64,000 bases of DNA from SHVO01 sp041905525 (lineage in GTDB: Bacteria > Pseudomonadota > Alphaproteobacteria > Rhodospirillales > Rhodospirillaceae), in contig JAYRKY010000005.1 in the NCBI GenBank assembly GCA_041905525.1, positions 1 to 64,000 on the forward strand, in the 5' to 3' direction. Below, in pieces: positions 27,017 through 35,596 of the stretch (position 1 is the stretch's first letter; each line of letters begins with the position of its first letter). The translations under genes and the position numbers were made by a program. The notes below the pieces were generated by a model. That model was not told where the DNA came from, ran no database searches, and worked only from the letters and a program-made list of their open reading frames with translations.

Positions 27017-28642
27017 ATGAAAAACCATATCAGCACCTACGCCTTGATCGCCGCACTGTTCGCCGCCGCACCCGCGGCTGCGAAACCGGTGGAGTTCGAT
27101 GACGCGACTATCGGCGAGTTGAAGGCCGCCATGGACGCGGGAACGCTGACGGGTGAGCGACTCACGGAACTGTGCCTCGCCCGCATCAAGGCCTTCGACC
27201 GGGCTGGGCCTAAACTGCACGCGGTCATCACGTTGAATCCAAAGGCGCTCGAGATCGCGAAACAGCTCGATGCCGAGCGCAAGGCGGGTAAAGTGCGCGG
27301 GCCTTTGCATGGCATCCCCGTGGTGTTGAAAGACAACATCGACACCTTTGATATGCAAACGACCGGGGGATCAGTGCTGCTAGAGGGCTCGGTGCCGCCT
27401 GACGATGCGGCGCTGGTGAAGAAGCTGCGCGACGGCGGCGCCATTATTCTTGCCAAAGTGAACCTCGGCGAGTTCGCCAACGGTTCGCAGAGTTCCATGG
27501 GCGGCCAATCGCTCAACCCTCATGATCTGAGCCGCACGCCCGCCGGTTCTTCGGGCGGCACCGGCGTATCGGTTGCGGCGGGTTACGCGCCCTTGGGCAT
27601 CGGGACAGACACCGGTGGCTCGATCCGCGGACCGTCCAATGTGAACGGAATCGTGGGTCTGAAGCCGACTCATGGCTTGATCAGCCGCGACGGAATCATC
27701 CCTCTGGCGTTGTCGCTGGATACAGGAGGTCCGATGGCCCGCAGCGTCTCCGACGTCGCGGTGGCGCTGGGCGTGATGACGGGTGTGGATCCCAACGACG
27801 ACGCCACCAAGAAAAGTCAGGGAAAGTTCGAAAAGGATTATACGAAGTTCCTCAAGGCCGATGCGCTCAAAGGTGCACGCATCGGCGTTGCCCGAGACTT
27901 TACCGGCGCCGACCCTGACGTCGATTTCATTTTCGAGGCGTCGCTCAAGGCGATGCAGAAGGCCGGCGCCACCTTGATCGATGTCCGTTATCCAAAGTGG
28001 TTCCTCGACTCGAACCGCACGGCGACCTATACGCTTTTTCCGCCCGAGTTCGATAAGCAACTCGGTGACTATCTCAAGACGCTGAAGCCTGGATTCCCCC
28101 GCTCCCTCGATGAGATGATCGAGAAGTCGTACACCTACACCAGCATGGGCGAAGACGGAAAAGGTCCGAACCCGACACGCTGGCGCGCCTTCGTGGAACG
28201 CGACAAGGCCAACGGAACCATGACGGATCCGGGCTACCTCGCGCTGGTGAACTACTACATGCCCATGACTAAGGCGCTGACCGAAGGTTTGATCGCCAAG
28301 GACAAGCTGGACGCGATTGTCTATCCCACCAGCCCGCGGCGCCCCGAACGGATCGCCGACGATGCTTCGTCGCCGATGCCGCGCGGGCCCTCCATCGGTT
28401 CGCCGACAAGCATCGCCAATCTCTCGGGCTCGCCCGACTTGATTGTGCCGGCTGGGTTCACCACCGACGACTTACCGGTCACGATCTCGTTCTTCGGGCC
28501 GAACTTCAGCGAACCTAAGCTACTCGCGCTGGGCTACGCCTTCGAGCAGGCGACACATGCCATCCGCCGGCCGGTGAACACGCCGGCGCTCTTTGGCGGC
28601 ACGATCGAAGTGCCGGGCCGCGATCTGGCCTCGGCGAAATGA
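27017..28642 (+). CDS. Secreted amidase, amidase-signature family (copy 2 of 3)
   Basis: The protein has 541 residues from the ATG at 27017, preceded by AGGAGTGG. A GTG 12 bases upstream lies inside that ribosome site and was rejected. Sec leader ends in APAAAKPV. Catalytic residues are present in VVLKDNIDT, AGSSGGTG and TDTGGSIRGPS. It starts 14 bases after copy 1, so the three are almost certainly one operon. The loop before the C-terminal domain (SPRRPERIADDASSPMPRG) is longer than in the other copies and could change substrate access. Confidence 0.92.
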   Translation: MKNHISTYALIAALFAAAPAAAKPVEFDDATIGELKAAMDAGTLTGERLTELCLARIKAFDRAGPKLHAVITLNPKALEIAKQLDAERKAGKVRGPLHGIPVVLKDNIDTFDMQTTGGSVLLEGSVPPDDAALVKKLRDGGAIILAKVNLGEFANGSQSSMGGQSLNPHDLSRTPAGSSGGTGVSVAAGYAPLGIGTDTGGSIRGPSNVNGIVGLKPTHGLISRDGIIPLALSLDTGGPMARSVSDVAVALGVMTGVDPNDDATKKSQGKFEKDYTKFLKADALKGARIGVARDFTGADPDVDFIFEASLKAMQKAGATLIDVRYPKWFLDSNRTATYTLFPPEFDKQLGDYLKTLKPGFPRSLDEMIEKSYTYTSMGEDGKGPNPTRWRAFVERDKANGTMTDPGYLALVNYYMPMTKALTEGLIAKDKLDAIVYPTSPRRPERIADDASSPMPRGPSIGSPTSIANLSGSPDLIVPAGFTTDDLPVTISFFGPNFSEPKLLALGYAFEQATHAIRRPVNTPALFGGTIEVPGRDLASAK

Positions 28643-28664
28643 TTCTTTTGAAGAGGGGACTGAC

Positions 28665-30278
28665 ATGAAATACGGGATTTCCAAATTCGCTCTCGCCTGC
28701 GCGCTGGCGGGTGCGTTGTTCGCCGCCAGCCCATCCGCCGAGGCCAAGCCGGTGGAGTTCGACCAGGCGTCGATTGCCGAACTCCAGGCTGCCATGGCCG
28801 CCGGGACACTGACCGCCGAGAAACTGACCCAGCTTTGCCTCGACCGCATCGCCGCCTTCGACCGCGCCGGGCCGAAGGTGCACGCGGTGATGGCCGTGAA
28901 CCCGAAGGCGCTGGAAATCGCGCGCGCGCTCGATGCCGAGCGCAAGGCCGGTAAAGTGCGCGGACCGCTGCACGGCATTCCCGTGCTGATGAAAGACAAC
29001 TACGACACCGTCGACATGCCGACGACGGGAGGCTCCGTACTGCTCGAAGGCAACATGGCGCCGGACGACGCTTTTATGGTGAAGAAGCTGCGTGACGCCG
29101 GCGCGATCATCTTCGCGAAGGTGAATCTCGGCGAATTCGCCAACGGCGGCCAGAGCTCCCTCGGCGGCCAGTCGCTCAATCCCCATGATCTGACGCGCAC
29201 GCCCGCCGGCTCCTCGGGCGGCACAGGCGTCGCCATTGCGGCAGGATTTGCGCCGCTGGGCCTCGGCACCGACACCGGGGGGTCGATTCGCGGGCCGTCG
29301 TCGGTGAATGGGATCGTCGGGCTGAAACCGACGCATGGCCTTCTCAGCCGCGACGGGATCATTCCGCTGGCGCTGTCCCTCGACACCGGCGGTCCGATGG
29401 CGCGGAGTGTGTCCGATATCGCGCTCTCGCTGGGTATCATGACGGGCGTCGACCCCGCGGACGACGCGACGAAGAAGAGCCAGGGCAAGTTCGAGAAGGA
29501 TTACACCAAGTATCTGAAAGCCGACGCCCTGAAAGGCGCGCGCATCGGTGTGGCGCGCGATTTCACCGGCGCCGATCCGGACGTGGACTGGGTGTTCGAA
29601 TCCGCCCTTAAGGCGATGGAGAAGGCGGGCGCGACGCTGGTCAACGTGCGCTACCCGAAGTGGTTCCTGGATTCCTCGAACCAGGCGGTGTTCACCTTGT
29701 ACCCGGCCGAGTTCAAGGTTCAGATCGCGGACTATCTGAAGACCACAGGACCCAAGTATCCAAAGAATCTCGATCAGCTGATCGAGGCGGCAGAAAACTA
29801 CCGCAGCATGGGCTCCGACGGCGCGGGGCCCAACCTGTCGCGTTGGACTTATTTCAAGAACGTGGAGGCGAAGGCCGATGCGCTCACGGATCCGCGCTAC
29901 CTCGCGCTGAAGAACTACTATCTGCCGATGACGTCGGCCCTGATCGAAGGGATCGTCGCCAAGGATAAGCTCGATGCGATCGTGTATCCGACGCAGACCC
30001 GCCGCCCGGCCCAGATTGCCGCGCCGCCGGGCCCGCCGCTGGGCTCGACGCCGAGCCCGACCGGGATCGCCAATCTCGCCGGCTTCCCGGACCTGATCGT
30101 TCCGGCGGGCTTCACCACGGATGATCTGCCCGTGAGCATTTCGTTCTTCGGCCCGGCCTTCACAGAGCCGAAGCTGATCGCGCTTGGCTATTCGTTTGAA
30201 CAGGCGACCCACGCTTTGCGGCGTCCGGTGAACACACCGGCGCTTCCAAACGCCGTCGTCGACGTGCCTGCGAAATAG
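28665..30278 (+). CDS. Secreted amidase, amidase-signature family (copy 3 of 3)
   Basis: The protein has 537 residues from the ATG at 28665, behind GAGGGG. An in-frame start 72 bases earlier would overlap copy 2 and lacks a signal. Sec leader ends in SPSAEAKPV. The triad lies in VLMKDNYDT, AGSSGGTG and TDTGGSIRGPS. The segment around EAAENYRSMGSDGAGPNLSRW replaces a more basic stretch in the other copies, so the binding pocket may differ. A strong terminator at 30299-30333 closes the operon. Confidence 0.92.
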   Translation: MKYGISKFALACALAGALFAASPSAEAKPVEFDQASIAELQAAMAAGTLTAEKLTQLCLDRIAAFDRAGPKVHAVMAVNPKALEIARALDAERKAGKVRGPLHGIPVLMKDNYDTVDMPTTGGSVLLEGNMAPDDAFMVKKLRDAGAIIFAKVNLGEFANGGQSSLGGQSLNPHDLTRTPAGSSGGTGVAIAAGFAPLGLGTDTGGSIRGPSSVNGIVGLKPTHGLLSRDGIIPLALSLDTGGPMARSVSDIALSLGIMTGVDPADDATKKSQGKFEKDYTKYLKADALKGARIGVARDFTGADPDVDWVFESALKAMEKAGATLVNVRYPKWFLDSSNQAVFTLYPAEFKVQIADYLKTTGPKYPKNLDQLIEAAENYRSMGSDGAGPNLSRWTYFKNVEAKADALTDPRYLALKNYYLPMTSALIEGIVAKDKLDAIVYPTQTRRPAQIAAPPGPPLGSTPSPTGIANLAGFPDLIVPAGFTTDDLPVSISFFGPAFTEPKLIALGYSFEQATHALRRPVNTPALPNAVVDVPAK

Positions 30279-30298
30279 GTCGCGTTTCGCGCCGCAAG

Positions 30299-30333
30299 AG
30301 GGCCGGCGGGGCAACCCTCCGGCCCTTTTCTTT
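30299..30333 (+). terminator. Rho-independent terminator of the amidase operon
   Basis: AGGGCCGG (30299-30306) pairs with CCGGCCCT (30319-30326). An inner GGG/CCC and a GCAA tetraloop complete the stem, and TTTTCTTT follows. It is one of the clearest terminators in the window. Confidence 0.85.
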
Positions 30334-30400
30334 CTGTATCGCGCTTCACATTTGATGACGCGGGCGGCACTATCCCTTGAACAATTTCCGGGAGTTGACG

Positions 30401-31336
30401 ATGCGTGCGCTGTTTGCCGCCGTGATGTGCGCCTTTTTAAGCGGTTCCGCCTGGGCGCAAACCGGCCCGGCGGCCGCGCCGATGATCCATCCGGAAAAGC
30501 TGAAACAGATCGCGCCCAGCGTCTGGATTATCCCCGACGAAAGCCGCCCGCTGGTTCCCAACGTGGGCTTTGTTGTCGGCCAGACCGGAGTTCTCGTCGT
30601 CGATACGGGCCTCGGCGATATGAACGGCGCCATCATCGCCGGGGTCGCGCGAAAGCTGGCGCCGGATCTTCGCATCTATCTCGTCACAACGCATTTCCAC
30701 CCGGAGCACGATCTCGGCGCGAACGGATTTCCGCGCGGTGCGCGAATGCTGGACGGGTCGACCTTGCTGCGCGCCACCACGCAGGAGCAGGACATCGCTG
30801 AATTCGGTCTCGCGCTGGCCAAGACGTTTTCTGAGCGGTCCCCGGCCGCCGCCGATCTCTTGAAGGGCGCCGCCTACCGCGAAGCGGACATCGAGTTTGA
30901 GAACGACCGCACCTTGGACCTCGGCGGCGTGCGTGCCTACATCTTCGCAGCGGGCCCGAATCACACCCGCGGCGACACCGGTGTCTGGGTCGAGACAGAA
31001 CAAGTTCTTTTCGCTGGCGACATCGTGATGAAGCCGCAGCCCTCCCTCGCGAGCCCTTACTCGACCGTAAATCACTGGCTTTCGACGCTCGATAGCCTCA
31101 CCCAATTGCGTCCACGCACCATTGTCCCGAGCCACGGGCCGACAGGCGGTCTTGAATTGATCGATGGCTACAAGGCGTATTTCACGGAAGTCCAAGAGCG
31201 CACGGCGGCCCAGAAGAAGGCGGGCAAATCTCAGGATGACGCCGTGGCGACGGTCACCGCGGCCATGGCCGAACGGTACCCCGACAGGAACCGGCTTGCG
31301 GGCGCTATCCGCGCAGCCTACGCCGAATCGCCCTAA
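30401..31336 (+). CDS. Secreted metallo-beta-lactamase-fold hydrolase
   Basis: The protein has 311 residues from the ATG at 30401, just after GGGAG. A TTG 24 bases upstream is also in frame. Sec leader ends in SAWAQTG. The metal-binding motif reads TTHFHPEHDLG: the usual HxHxDH has E in place of D. Further ligands are in AAGPNHTRGDTGVW and PSHGPTGG. The fold includes beta-lactamases, glyoxalase II, lactonases and SoxH-like proteins. Exact activity cannot be told. It does not look like a classical resistance enzyme. Confidence 0.85.
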   Translation: MRALFAAVMCAFLSGSAWAQTGPAAAPMIHPEKLKQIAPSVWIIPDESRPLVPNVGFVVGQTGVLVVDTGLGDMNGAIIAGVARKLAPDLRIYLVTTHFHPEHDLGANGFPRGARMLDGSTLLRATTQEQDIAEFGLALAKTFSERSPAAADLLKGAAYREADIEFENDRTLDLGGVRAYIFAAGPNHTRGDTGVWVETEQVLFAGDIVMKPQPSLASPYSTVNHWLSTLDSLTQLRPRTIVPSHGPTGGLELIDGYKAYFTEVQERTAAQKKAGKSQDDAVATVTAAMAERYPDRNRLAGAIRAAYAESP

Positions 31337-31377
31337 GGCCTTTTTTCTTTGGGCGCGGGCCCGTATATGTCGCGGCC

Positions 31378-32460
31378 ATGCGCATTGCTTATGTGATCAA
31401 TTCCCTCGACGGCTACGGGGCGGGTCTGCCCGTGCCGATGGTCACGGGTTTCATGCGCGAATGGGGCGCGGATGTGCGCCTCTTTGCACTCGCCCGCCGC
31501 GATGGACGCATGGAATCCATCCTCGAGGGGCACGGGCTGCCGTTCGATGTGCACGAGGGGACCATTCCCCAGTCCCCGGGCTGGCTAGGCCGCCGGCTTG
31601 AGGACTACCGTCCCACGGTGCTGTGGACGTCGCTCGCCCATGCAACGCTGGTCGGCCGCTTTGTCGGAGCGAAGCTGGACGTCCCGGTCGTCAGCTGGCA
31701 GCACAACATCTTCCTGAAGCCGGGCAACATCGCGGCGTTGTGGCTGACAAAACATCTCACCCAGCTTTGGGTCGCGGACTCGCGAAGCGTCGCCGCGGTC
31801 ACCCAGCGCCGGTTTGGTCTGGCGGCAGAGGATGTCACGGTGTGGCCCTTATTTTCCGCCGACGCCGCTGCGCCGCGCGCGGCAGGCGCCCAGCCGGATG
31901 AGATCTTCCGTCTCGGAAGCCTTGGACGGCTTCATGCGCACAAAGGCTACGACGTGTTGATCCGCGCTCTCGCGAAGATCAACCGCGACATGCCGGGATT
32001 GTCCGAACGGTTCACAGTCACCATCGGTGGACATGGTCCCGAACGTAGTAATTTGGAAGCGCTGGCGCGCGGCCTGGGGGTCAGGAATCTGACGCTTGCC
32101 GGATACCAGGAGACGCCGAAGGCCTTTCTCGCGCGTCTGCACGCCTACATTCAGCCGTCACGCGTCGAGGGGCTATGCATATCCGCGCACGAGGCGATGC
32201 AAGCCGGTTTGCCGGCGATTGTTTCAGACATGGGGGAGATGCCCCTGACCGTCCGCGACGGCGACGCGGGATATGTGGTTCCTATCGGGGATGCGGACGC
32301 ACTCGCCGCGGCCATTACGCGCATGGTATCGGACCCCGCCCGCGCAGCTTTCATGGGCGAAAACGCCTACCGTCACGTCCACGACCGCTTTAGCGCGGCC
32401 CGCTTCCGCGCGGCCGGCGCGGACATCCTGGCCAAAGCCGCGGTCCTCTCCCGCCCATAA
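31378..32460 (+). CDS. Glycosyltransferase, GT4-like
   Basis: The protein has 360 residues with a GT-B layout: an N-terminal domain starting IAYVINSLDGYGAGLP and a C-terminal nucleotide-sugar domain with GSLGRLHAHKGYDVLIRAL, then PSRVEGLCISAHEAMQAGLPAIVSD, which has the EX7E-like pair of GT4 enzymes. It would add a sugar to a lipid or polysaccharide at the cytoplasmic face. No other glycan gene is adjacent apart from the PseC-like gene 3 kb away. It starts 41 bases after the previous gene and ends at a bidirectional terminator. Confidence 0.88.
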   Translation: MRIAYVINSLDGYGAGLPVPMVTGFMREWGADVRLFALARRDGRMESILEGHGLPFDVHEGTIPQSPGWLGRRLEDYRPTVLWTSLAHATLVGRFVGAKLDVPVVSWQHNIFLKPGNIAALWLTKHLTQLWVADSRSVAAVTQRRFGLAAEDVTVWPLFSADAAAPRAAGAQPDEIFRLGSLGRLHAHKGYDVLIRALAKINRDMPGLSERFTVTIGGHGPERSNLEALARGLGVRNLTLAGYQETPKAFLARLHAYIQPSRVEGLCISAHEAMQAGLPAIVSDMGEMPLTVRDGDAGYVVPIGDADALAAAITRMVSDPARAAFMGENAYRHVHDRFSAARFRAAGADILAKAAVLSRP

Positions 32461-32461
32461 A

Positions 32462-32494
32462 AAAACGGCATGGAGGAGGCCCCCGTGCCGTTTT
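32462..32494. terminator. Bidirectional terminator between convergent genes
   Basis: AAAACGGCATGG (32462-32473) pairs with CCGTGCCGTTTT (32483-32494) with one T-G wobble. A-run on the left and T-run on the right allow it to end both the glycosyltransferase (+) and the peroxiredoxin (-) transcripts. Confidence 0.8.
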
Positions 32495-32519
32495 GCTTTA
32501 GCGGGTTCTAGCGGCGCGC

Positions 32520-33107
32520 CTACTTCTTCAGCGCGCTGACGATTGCCAGAGACTTGTCGACATGGTCGGTCGGGCTGATGCCGTCGTCGGCAGAGGACAG
32601 CGTCGCGATGATCTTGTGATCGGGCGTGATCACGAAGGTCGTGCGCTCGGTCGTACCGGCGTTGGTGATGTCGCGGCCCTTAGTATCCTTCATACCGTCG
32701 CGGCGTTCGCGCACAGTGAGGTTATAGGATTTGGAGATCGCGCCATTGGCGTCGGAGGCGACTGGGAACTTGCCGGCGCAATATTCCGGATCGGCCGAGA
32801 ATTCGTTCAGGCGCCCGATCGAATCCTGCGACACGCCGATGATGGTCGTGCCGACGGCGTCGAACTTGTCTTTATTCTCCGCGAAGGTGTGCGCTTCGAG
32901 ATTGCAGCCGCGGGTGTAGGCGGCTGGGTAGAAGTACACCACCACCGGACCTTTCTTGAGCGCATCGGCCAGGGAGAAATCGAATTCCTTGCCGGCGAGC
33001 GACGCGCGCGCTTTGAAATCGGGAGCCTTCTCGCCGTTCTTCAGCGCGGCGAAAGCCGGAACTGCGAATGCGCTCGCCAGCAGAGCGCCAACCATCAGCT
33101 TCTTCAT
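32520..33107 (-). CDS. Periplasmic peroxiredoxin (AhpC/TSA, Bcp-like)
   Basis: The protein has 195 residues with a Sec leader (AFAVPAFAALKNG). The peroxidatic cysteine is in YFYPAAYTRGCNLEA, which fits PxxxTxxC. A second cysteine in EYCAGKFP may be the resolving one. Such enzymes reduce hydrogen peroxide and organic peroxides with thiol donors. An exported form is less common than the cytoplasmic Bcp and would protect the envelope. GGAGGAAG precedes the start on the - strand. Confidence 0.9.
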   Translation of the reverse strand: MKKLMVGALLASAFAVPAFAALKNGEKAPDFKARASLAGKEFDFSLADALKKGPVVVYFYPAAYTRGCNLEAHTFAENKDKFDAVGTTIIGVSQDSIGRLNEFSADPEYCAGKFPVASDANGAISKSYNLTVRERRDGMKDTKGRDITNAGTTERTTFVITPDHKIIATLSSADDGISPTDHVDKSLAIVSALKK

Positions 33108-33262
33108 AGAATTCTTCCTCCACCGGGGATTAAGGGCGTGAATGCACTCTCATTTCTACAGGGTGCGCCATGGGCCTGGAAGCCCCAAAGCCGGGCTGGA
33201 TTTCACATCGGCGTGGGTTTTTCAGGGACTGTTACAGAGGGTCCAGCTCTTGGACGGGGCCC

Positions 33263-33299
33263 AAAAACGAAAACCGGCGGCTGCAGGCAGCCGCCGGTT
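33263..33299 (-). terminator. Rho-independent terminator of the calcium-repeat gene
   Basis: AACCGGCGGCTG (33272-33283) pairs with CAGCCGCCGGTT (33288-33299) around a four-base loop. Read on the - strand it is followed by TTCGTTTTTGGG. The stretch 33108-33262 beyond it shows no gene. Confidence 0.75.
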
Positions 33300-33317
33300 C
33301 TCCTCAAGACCACAGGA

Positions 33318-33734
33318 CTAGTCGCGGCGCGGATTGCGCGGGAAGCGGTCGAAGCGGTTGGGCACTCCGTCCCCGTCCCAGTCGCGGCGGGTGCCATAGA
33401 AGCCACCCGGGCGGTTCGGACGATTATCGACGCGGTTCGGGATACCATCCCCGTCACGGTCCCGGTCATAACGGTCCGGAATGCCGTCCCAATCGAGGTC
33501 GCGGTAGCGCGAAGCATAGCGCGCGCGCCACTCTCGCTGTTCACGCGGGCTCGCCCAATAGTGGAAGCGGCCGTAACGGTCGTAATAGCCGTTGCGGTAC
33601 GCCATATCGACGTCGCCGACGCTGAAGCTAAAGCTGAAATTGTCGCGCGCCGCCGCCGGCGCCATATGCGCATCGGCGATCGCGAGCGTGCTCACAGTTC
33701 CAAGAATAGCAGCAATCATAGTCAGCTTTTTCAT
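33318..33734 (-). CDS. Small secreted protein with thrombospondin type 3-like calcium repeats
   Basis: The protein has 138 residues from the ATG, with AAAGGAG seven bases upstream; a TTG six bases earlier was not chosen. It has a Sec leader ending near AIADAHM, an aromatic middle part (YYDRYGRFHYW) and a C-terminal half with DWDGIPDRYD, DRDGDGIPNRVD and DWDGDGVPNRFD. These are D-x-D-x-D-G-x-x-D/N loops of the thrombospondin type 3 / EF-hand kind, which bind calcium. A cell-surface or periplasmic role is likely. It is a single-gene unit with its own terminator. The function is unknown. Confidence 0.8.
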   Translation of the reverse strand: MKKLTMIAAILGTVSTLAIADAHMAPAAARDNFSFSFSVGDVDMAYRNGYYDRYGRFHYWASPREQREWRARYASRYRDLDWDGIPDRYDRDRDGDGIPNRVDNRPNRPGGFYGTRRDWDGDGVPNRFDRFPRNPRRD

Positions 33735-33935
33735 AGCCAAACTCCTTTACGGTTCGCGCCGATCGCCGCTGGACGTGCCTTCGGTGCGGGGCGCTCAGTC
33801 CATGAAACGATGCCATTATGGAGAGTTCGTGGCGCGCCCAAGGCGATTTGGGGGACACCAAACATCGCAAGGAAATTGCTTTGCCGTGGCGGGGGACGCG
33901 GCCCAGAATGCGGGAAGGCGGGAGGGAGGCGCGAG

Positions 33936-34262
33936 ATGATCACCCGGATTTGGCGCGGCGAAACGACGGCGGCCAACGCGGATGCGTATCAGAATTTTGT
34001 GACGCGCCACGTCTTCACAGCGCTTGGCGATCTGGAAGGGCACCGCGGGGCATACCTGCTGCGACGACCCCTGGACTCCCATGTGGAGTTTCTTGCTGTG
34101 ACGTTATGGGACTCGCTCGAGGCTATCCGCGCCTTCGCGGGTGACACCCTTGAGGATGCGGTCGTCGAGCCTGAGGCCCGGGCCGTGCTTTCCTCTTTCG
34201 ATAATTTTGTGCGCCACTACGATGTGGCCTTTGGACCAATCTGCACCGGAGCAAGGCCGTGA
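33936..34262 (+). CDS. Small protein, antibiotic biosynthesis monooxygenase-like (ABM fold)
   Basis: The protein has 108 residues from the ATG at 33936, behind GGGAGGGAGG. The frame stays open for more than 1 kb upstream, but that part is antisense to two clear genes. The sequence (ITRIWRGETTAANADAYQNF, then LLRRPLDSHVEFLAVTLWDSLEAIRAFAG) resembles dimeric alpha-beta barrel proteins such as ABM monooxygenases and heme-degrading relatives. No cofactor residues are certain. Its stop overlaps the GTG start of the YCII gene by 4 bases, so the two are co-translated. Confidence 0.75.
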   Translation: MITRIWRGETTAANADAYQNFVTRHVFTALGDLEGHRGAYLLRRPLDSHVEFLAVTLWDSLEAIRAFAGDTLEDAVVEPEARAVLSSFDNFVRHYDVAFGPICTGARP

Positions 34263-34570
34263 AGCACTTCCTGCTATTCTACGAGACGTCACCCGATTAC
34301 CTGGAAAAGCGCCCGCTCTATCGCAAAGCGCATCTTGAGAAGGTGTGGGCCTCGCATGAGCGCGGCGAACTCGTTCTCGGTGGCGCGCTGACCGATCCGA
34401 TCGACACGGCGGTGATCTTCTTCAAAGCGCAGGACAAGGAGGCGGTGGAGGATTTCGCGCGCACGGACCCTTACGTGATCAACGGCCTTATCAAGTCGTG
34501 GCGCGTGCGCGAATGGATGACAGTGGCGGGCGCGGACTCGGTGAGTCCGGTTCGTCCGGAAACGCTCTAA
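34259..34570 (+). CDS. YCII-family protein (YciI-like)
   Basis: The protein has 103 residues starting with GTG at 34259, overlapping the preceding stop. KHFLLFYETSPDYLEKRPLYRKAHL, then GELVLGGALTDPIDTAVIFF and the end FARTDPYVINGLIKSWRVREW fit the YCII domain. The His (AHL) and Asp (RTDPY) positions match the proposed active pair. These dimeric alpha-beta barrel proteins are small enzymes of mostly unknown role. The stop overlaps the convergent gene by a few bases. Confidence 0.88.
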   Translation: MKHFLLFYETSPDYLEKRPLYRKAHLEKVWASHERGELVLGGALTDPIDTAVIFFKAQDKEAVEDFARTDPYVINGLIKSWRVREWMTVAGADSVSPVRPETL

Positions 34571-35043
34571 TCGACAAACGCGATCCACCGACCCGCGAGA
34601 AGCGCAGACACCCAGATGGCGAGCGAGGCGGCGGCGTGAAATTTGACTCCGCCGCTGATCTGGCCGCCTGCACAAACGCTGCGCCACGCCCCCGTCCGAT
34701 GGAGTAGGACGGCATTGGCGATCCCAAGAGCCACCAAGCCGACCTTCAGAAGAAAAGCCGGATTTTTGGCATAGGCCGCTGGCTGAACGCTGAAGAGTAA
34801 GAATCCCGTCAGGACGGCGGTGGTGACACCTATCGCGGCCACGCGGGTCAGCACCGGGGCAAGGGCGCCCACCGGCGTGCCGCGAAACGCACCGAGAAGG
34901 CGCAGGTCTAATATGCCAACCGCGCCGACCACCATCCCGATGGCGAGGATATGACAGGCATTGACGAACGGGTACAGCGCGGTCGCGCGCCGCAATGCGG
35001 CGGCGAACCACGCGTCGTGCAGAAGCTGCAGAACGTCAAGCAC
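34567..35043 (-). CDS. Four-helix membrane protein of unknown function (DUF2214/DUF6644-like)
   Basis: The protein has 158 residues with about four hydrophobic helices. It contains the pattern FVNACHILAIGMVVGAVGILDLRLLG, where a His lies in the first helix as in bacterial membrane proteins that may bind heme. I assign the DUF only loosely. It lies 18 bases after the DUF6152-like gene on the - strand and likely shares its transcript. The end overlaps the YCII gene by 4 bases tail to tail. Confidence 0.75.
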   Translation of the reverse strand: MLDVLQLLHDAWFAAALRRATALYPFVNACHILAIGMVVGAVGILDLRLLGAFRGTPVGALAPVLTRVAAIGVTTAVLTGFLLFSVQPAAYAKNPAFLLKVGLVALGIANAVLLHRTGAWRSVCAGGQISGGVKFHAAASLAIWVSALLAGRWIAFVD

Positions 35044-35061
35044 CGCGTAGCGGGCGCGGGG

Positions 35062-35448
35062 CTATTTCTGGATCCGTTCAGGGTAAAGCAGGAAGTCTTT
35101 GCCCTCGACGGTGATCTTCACCGCTTTCATCAGCTTCTGGTCCTTTTTGGCGGACCGATTGCCCACGATGATCACCTTGTTGCCGGGTTTCGCGGAGCCC
35201 TCGGCAAACCCAGCGCGCGAGGTCTGGCTGGGATTCGCGAGATCGATTTGCCAGAGGCCGTCGCTCACCGTCTCAACCTTCAGTGTGGGGTGCGGCGGGC
35301 CGATGTAGATTTCGCGAATCGTGCCTTCCAGGGTGGACTGCTTTTCCTCGGCCCACTCCCAGCCGTGGTGGGCGAGGGCGGCGGTCGCGCACATCGTGGC
35401 GGCGGCGAACACAAGAGCGGCGGCGGGGCGTGAGAATCGCGCGGTCAT
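35062..35448 (-). CDS. Secreted DUF6152-like protein
   Basis: The protein has 128 residues with a Sec leader ending in TAALAHH. The mature N-terminus AHHGWEWAEEKQSTLEGTIREIYIGPPHPTL fits DUF6152, whose members start with AHHGW and contain an NPH or PPH turn. The domain is a small beta-barrel (OB-like). Function is unknown; in related bacteria it often stands beside the kind of four-helix membrane protein seen here, and the double His may bind metal. Confidence 0.8.
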   Translation of the reverse strand: MTARFSRPAAALVFAAATMCATAALAHHGWEWAEEKQSTLEGTIREIYIGPPHPTLKVETVSDGLWQIDLANPSQTSRAGFAEGSAKPGNKVIIVGNRSAKKDQKLMKAVKITVEGKDFLLYPERIQK

Positions 35449-35596
35449 CGGAGCCTCCTTTTTCGCAAAACAGGACGGGCGGCCACCGTAACATACGGTC
35501 GCGGACTATAGAAAAAACGCCGTGTAACAAGGGGGTCTTGCAGCCCGCCGCATGTCATGCTTATTGCGGGTCGCCCTTATTAGAGGAACCGAGCCG

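Noticed and set aside
28515..30314. 599-codon open frame on the - strand opposite amidase copy 3
   Set aside because: Similar antisense frames occur opposite all three amidases, so it mirrors their sequence.
32562..33935. Upstream 458 codons of the frame that ends in the ABM-like gene
   Set aside because: This part is antisense to the peroxiredoxin and calcium-repeat genes; only the last 108 codons from 33936 look like protein and have a ribosome site.
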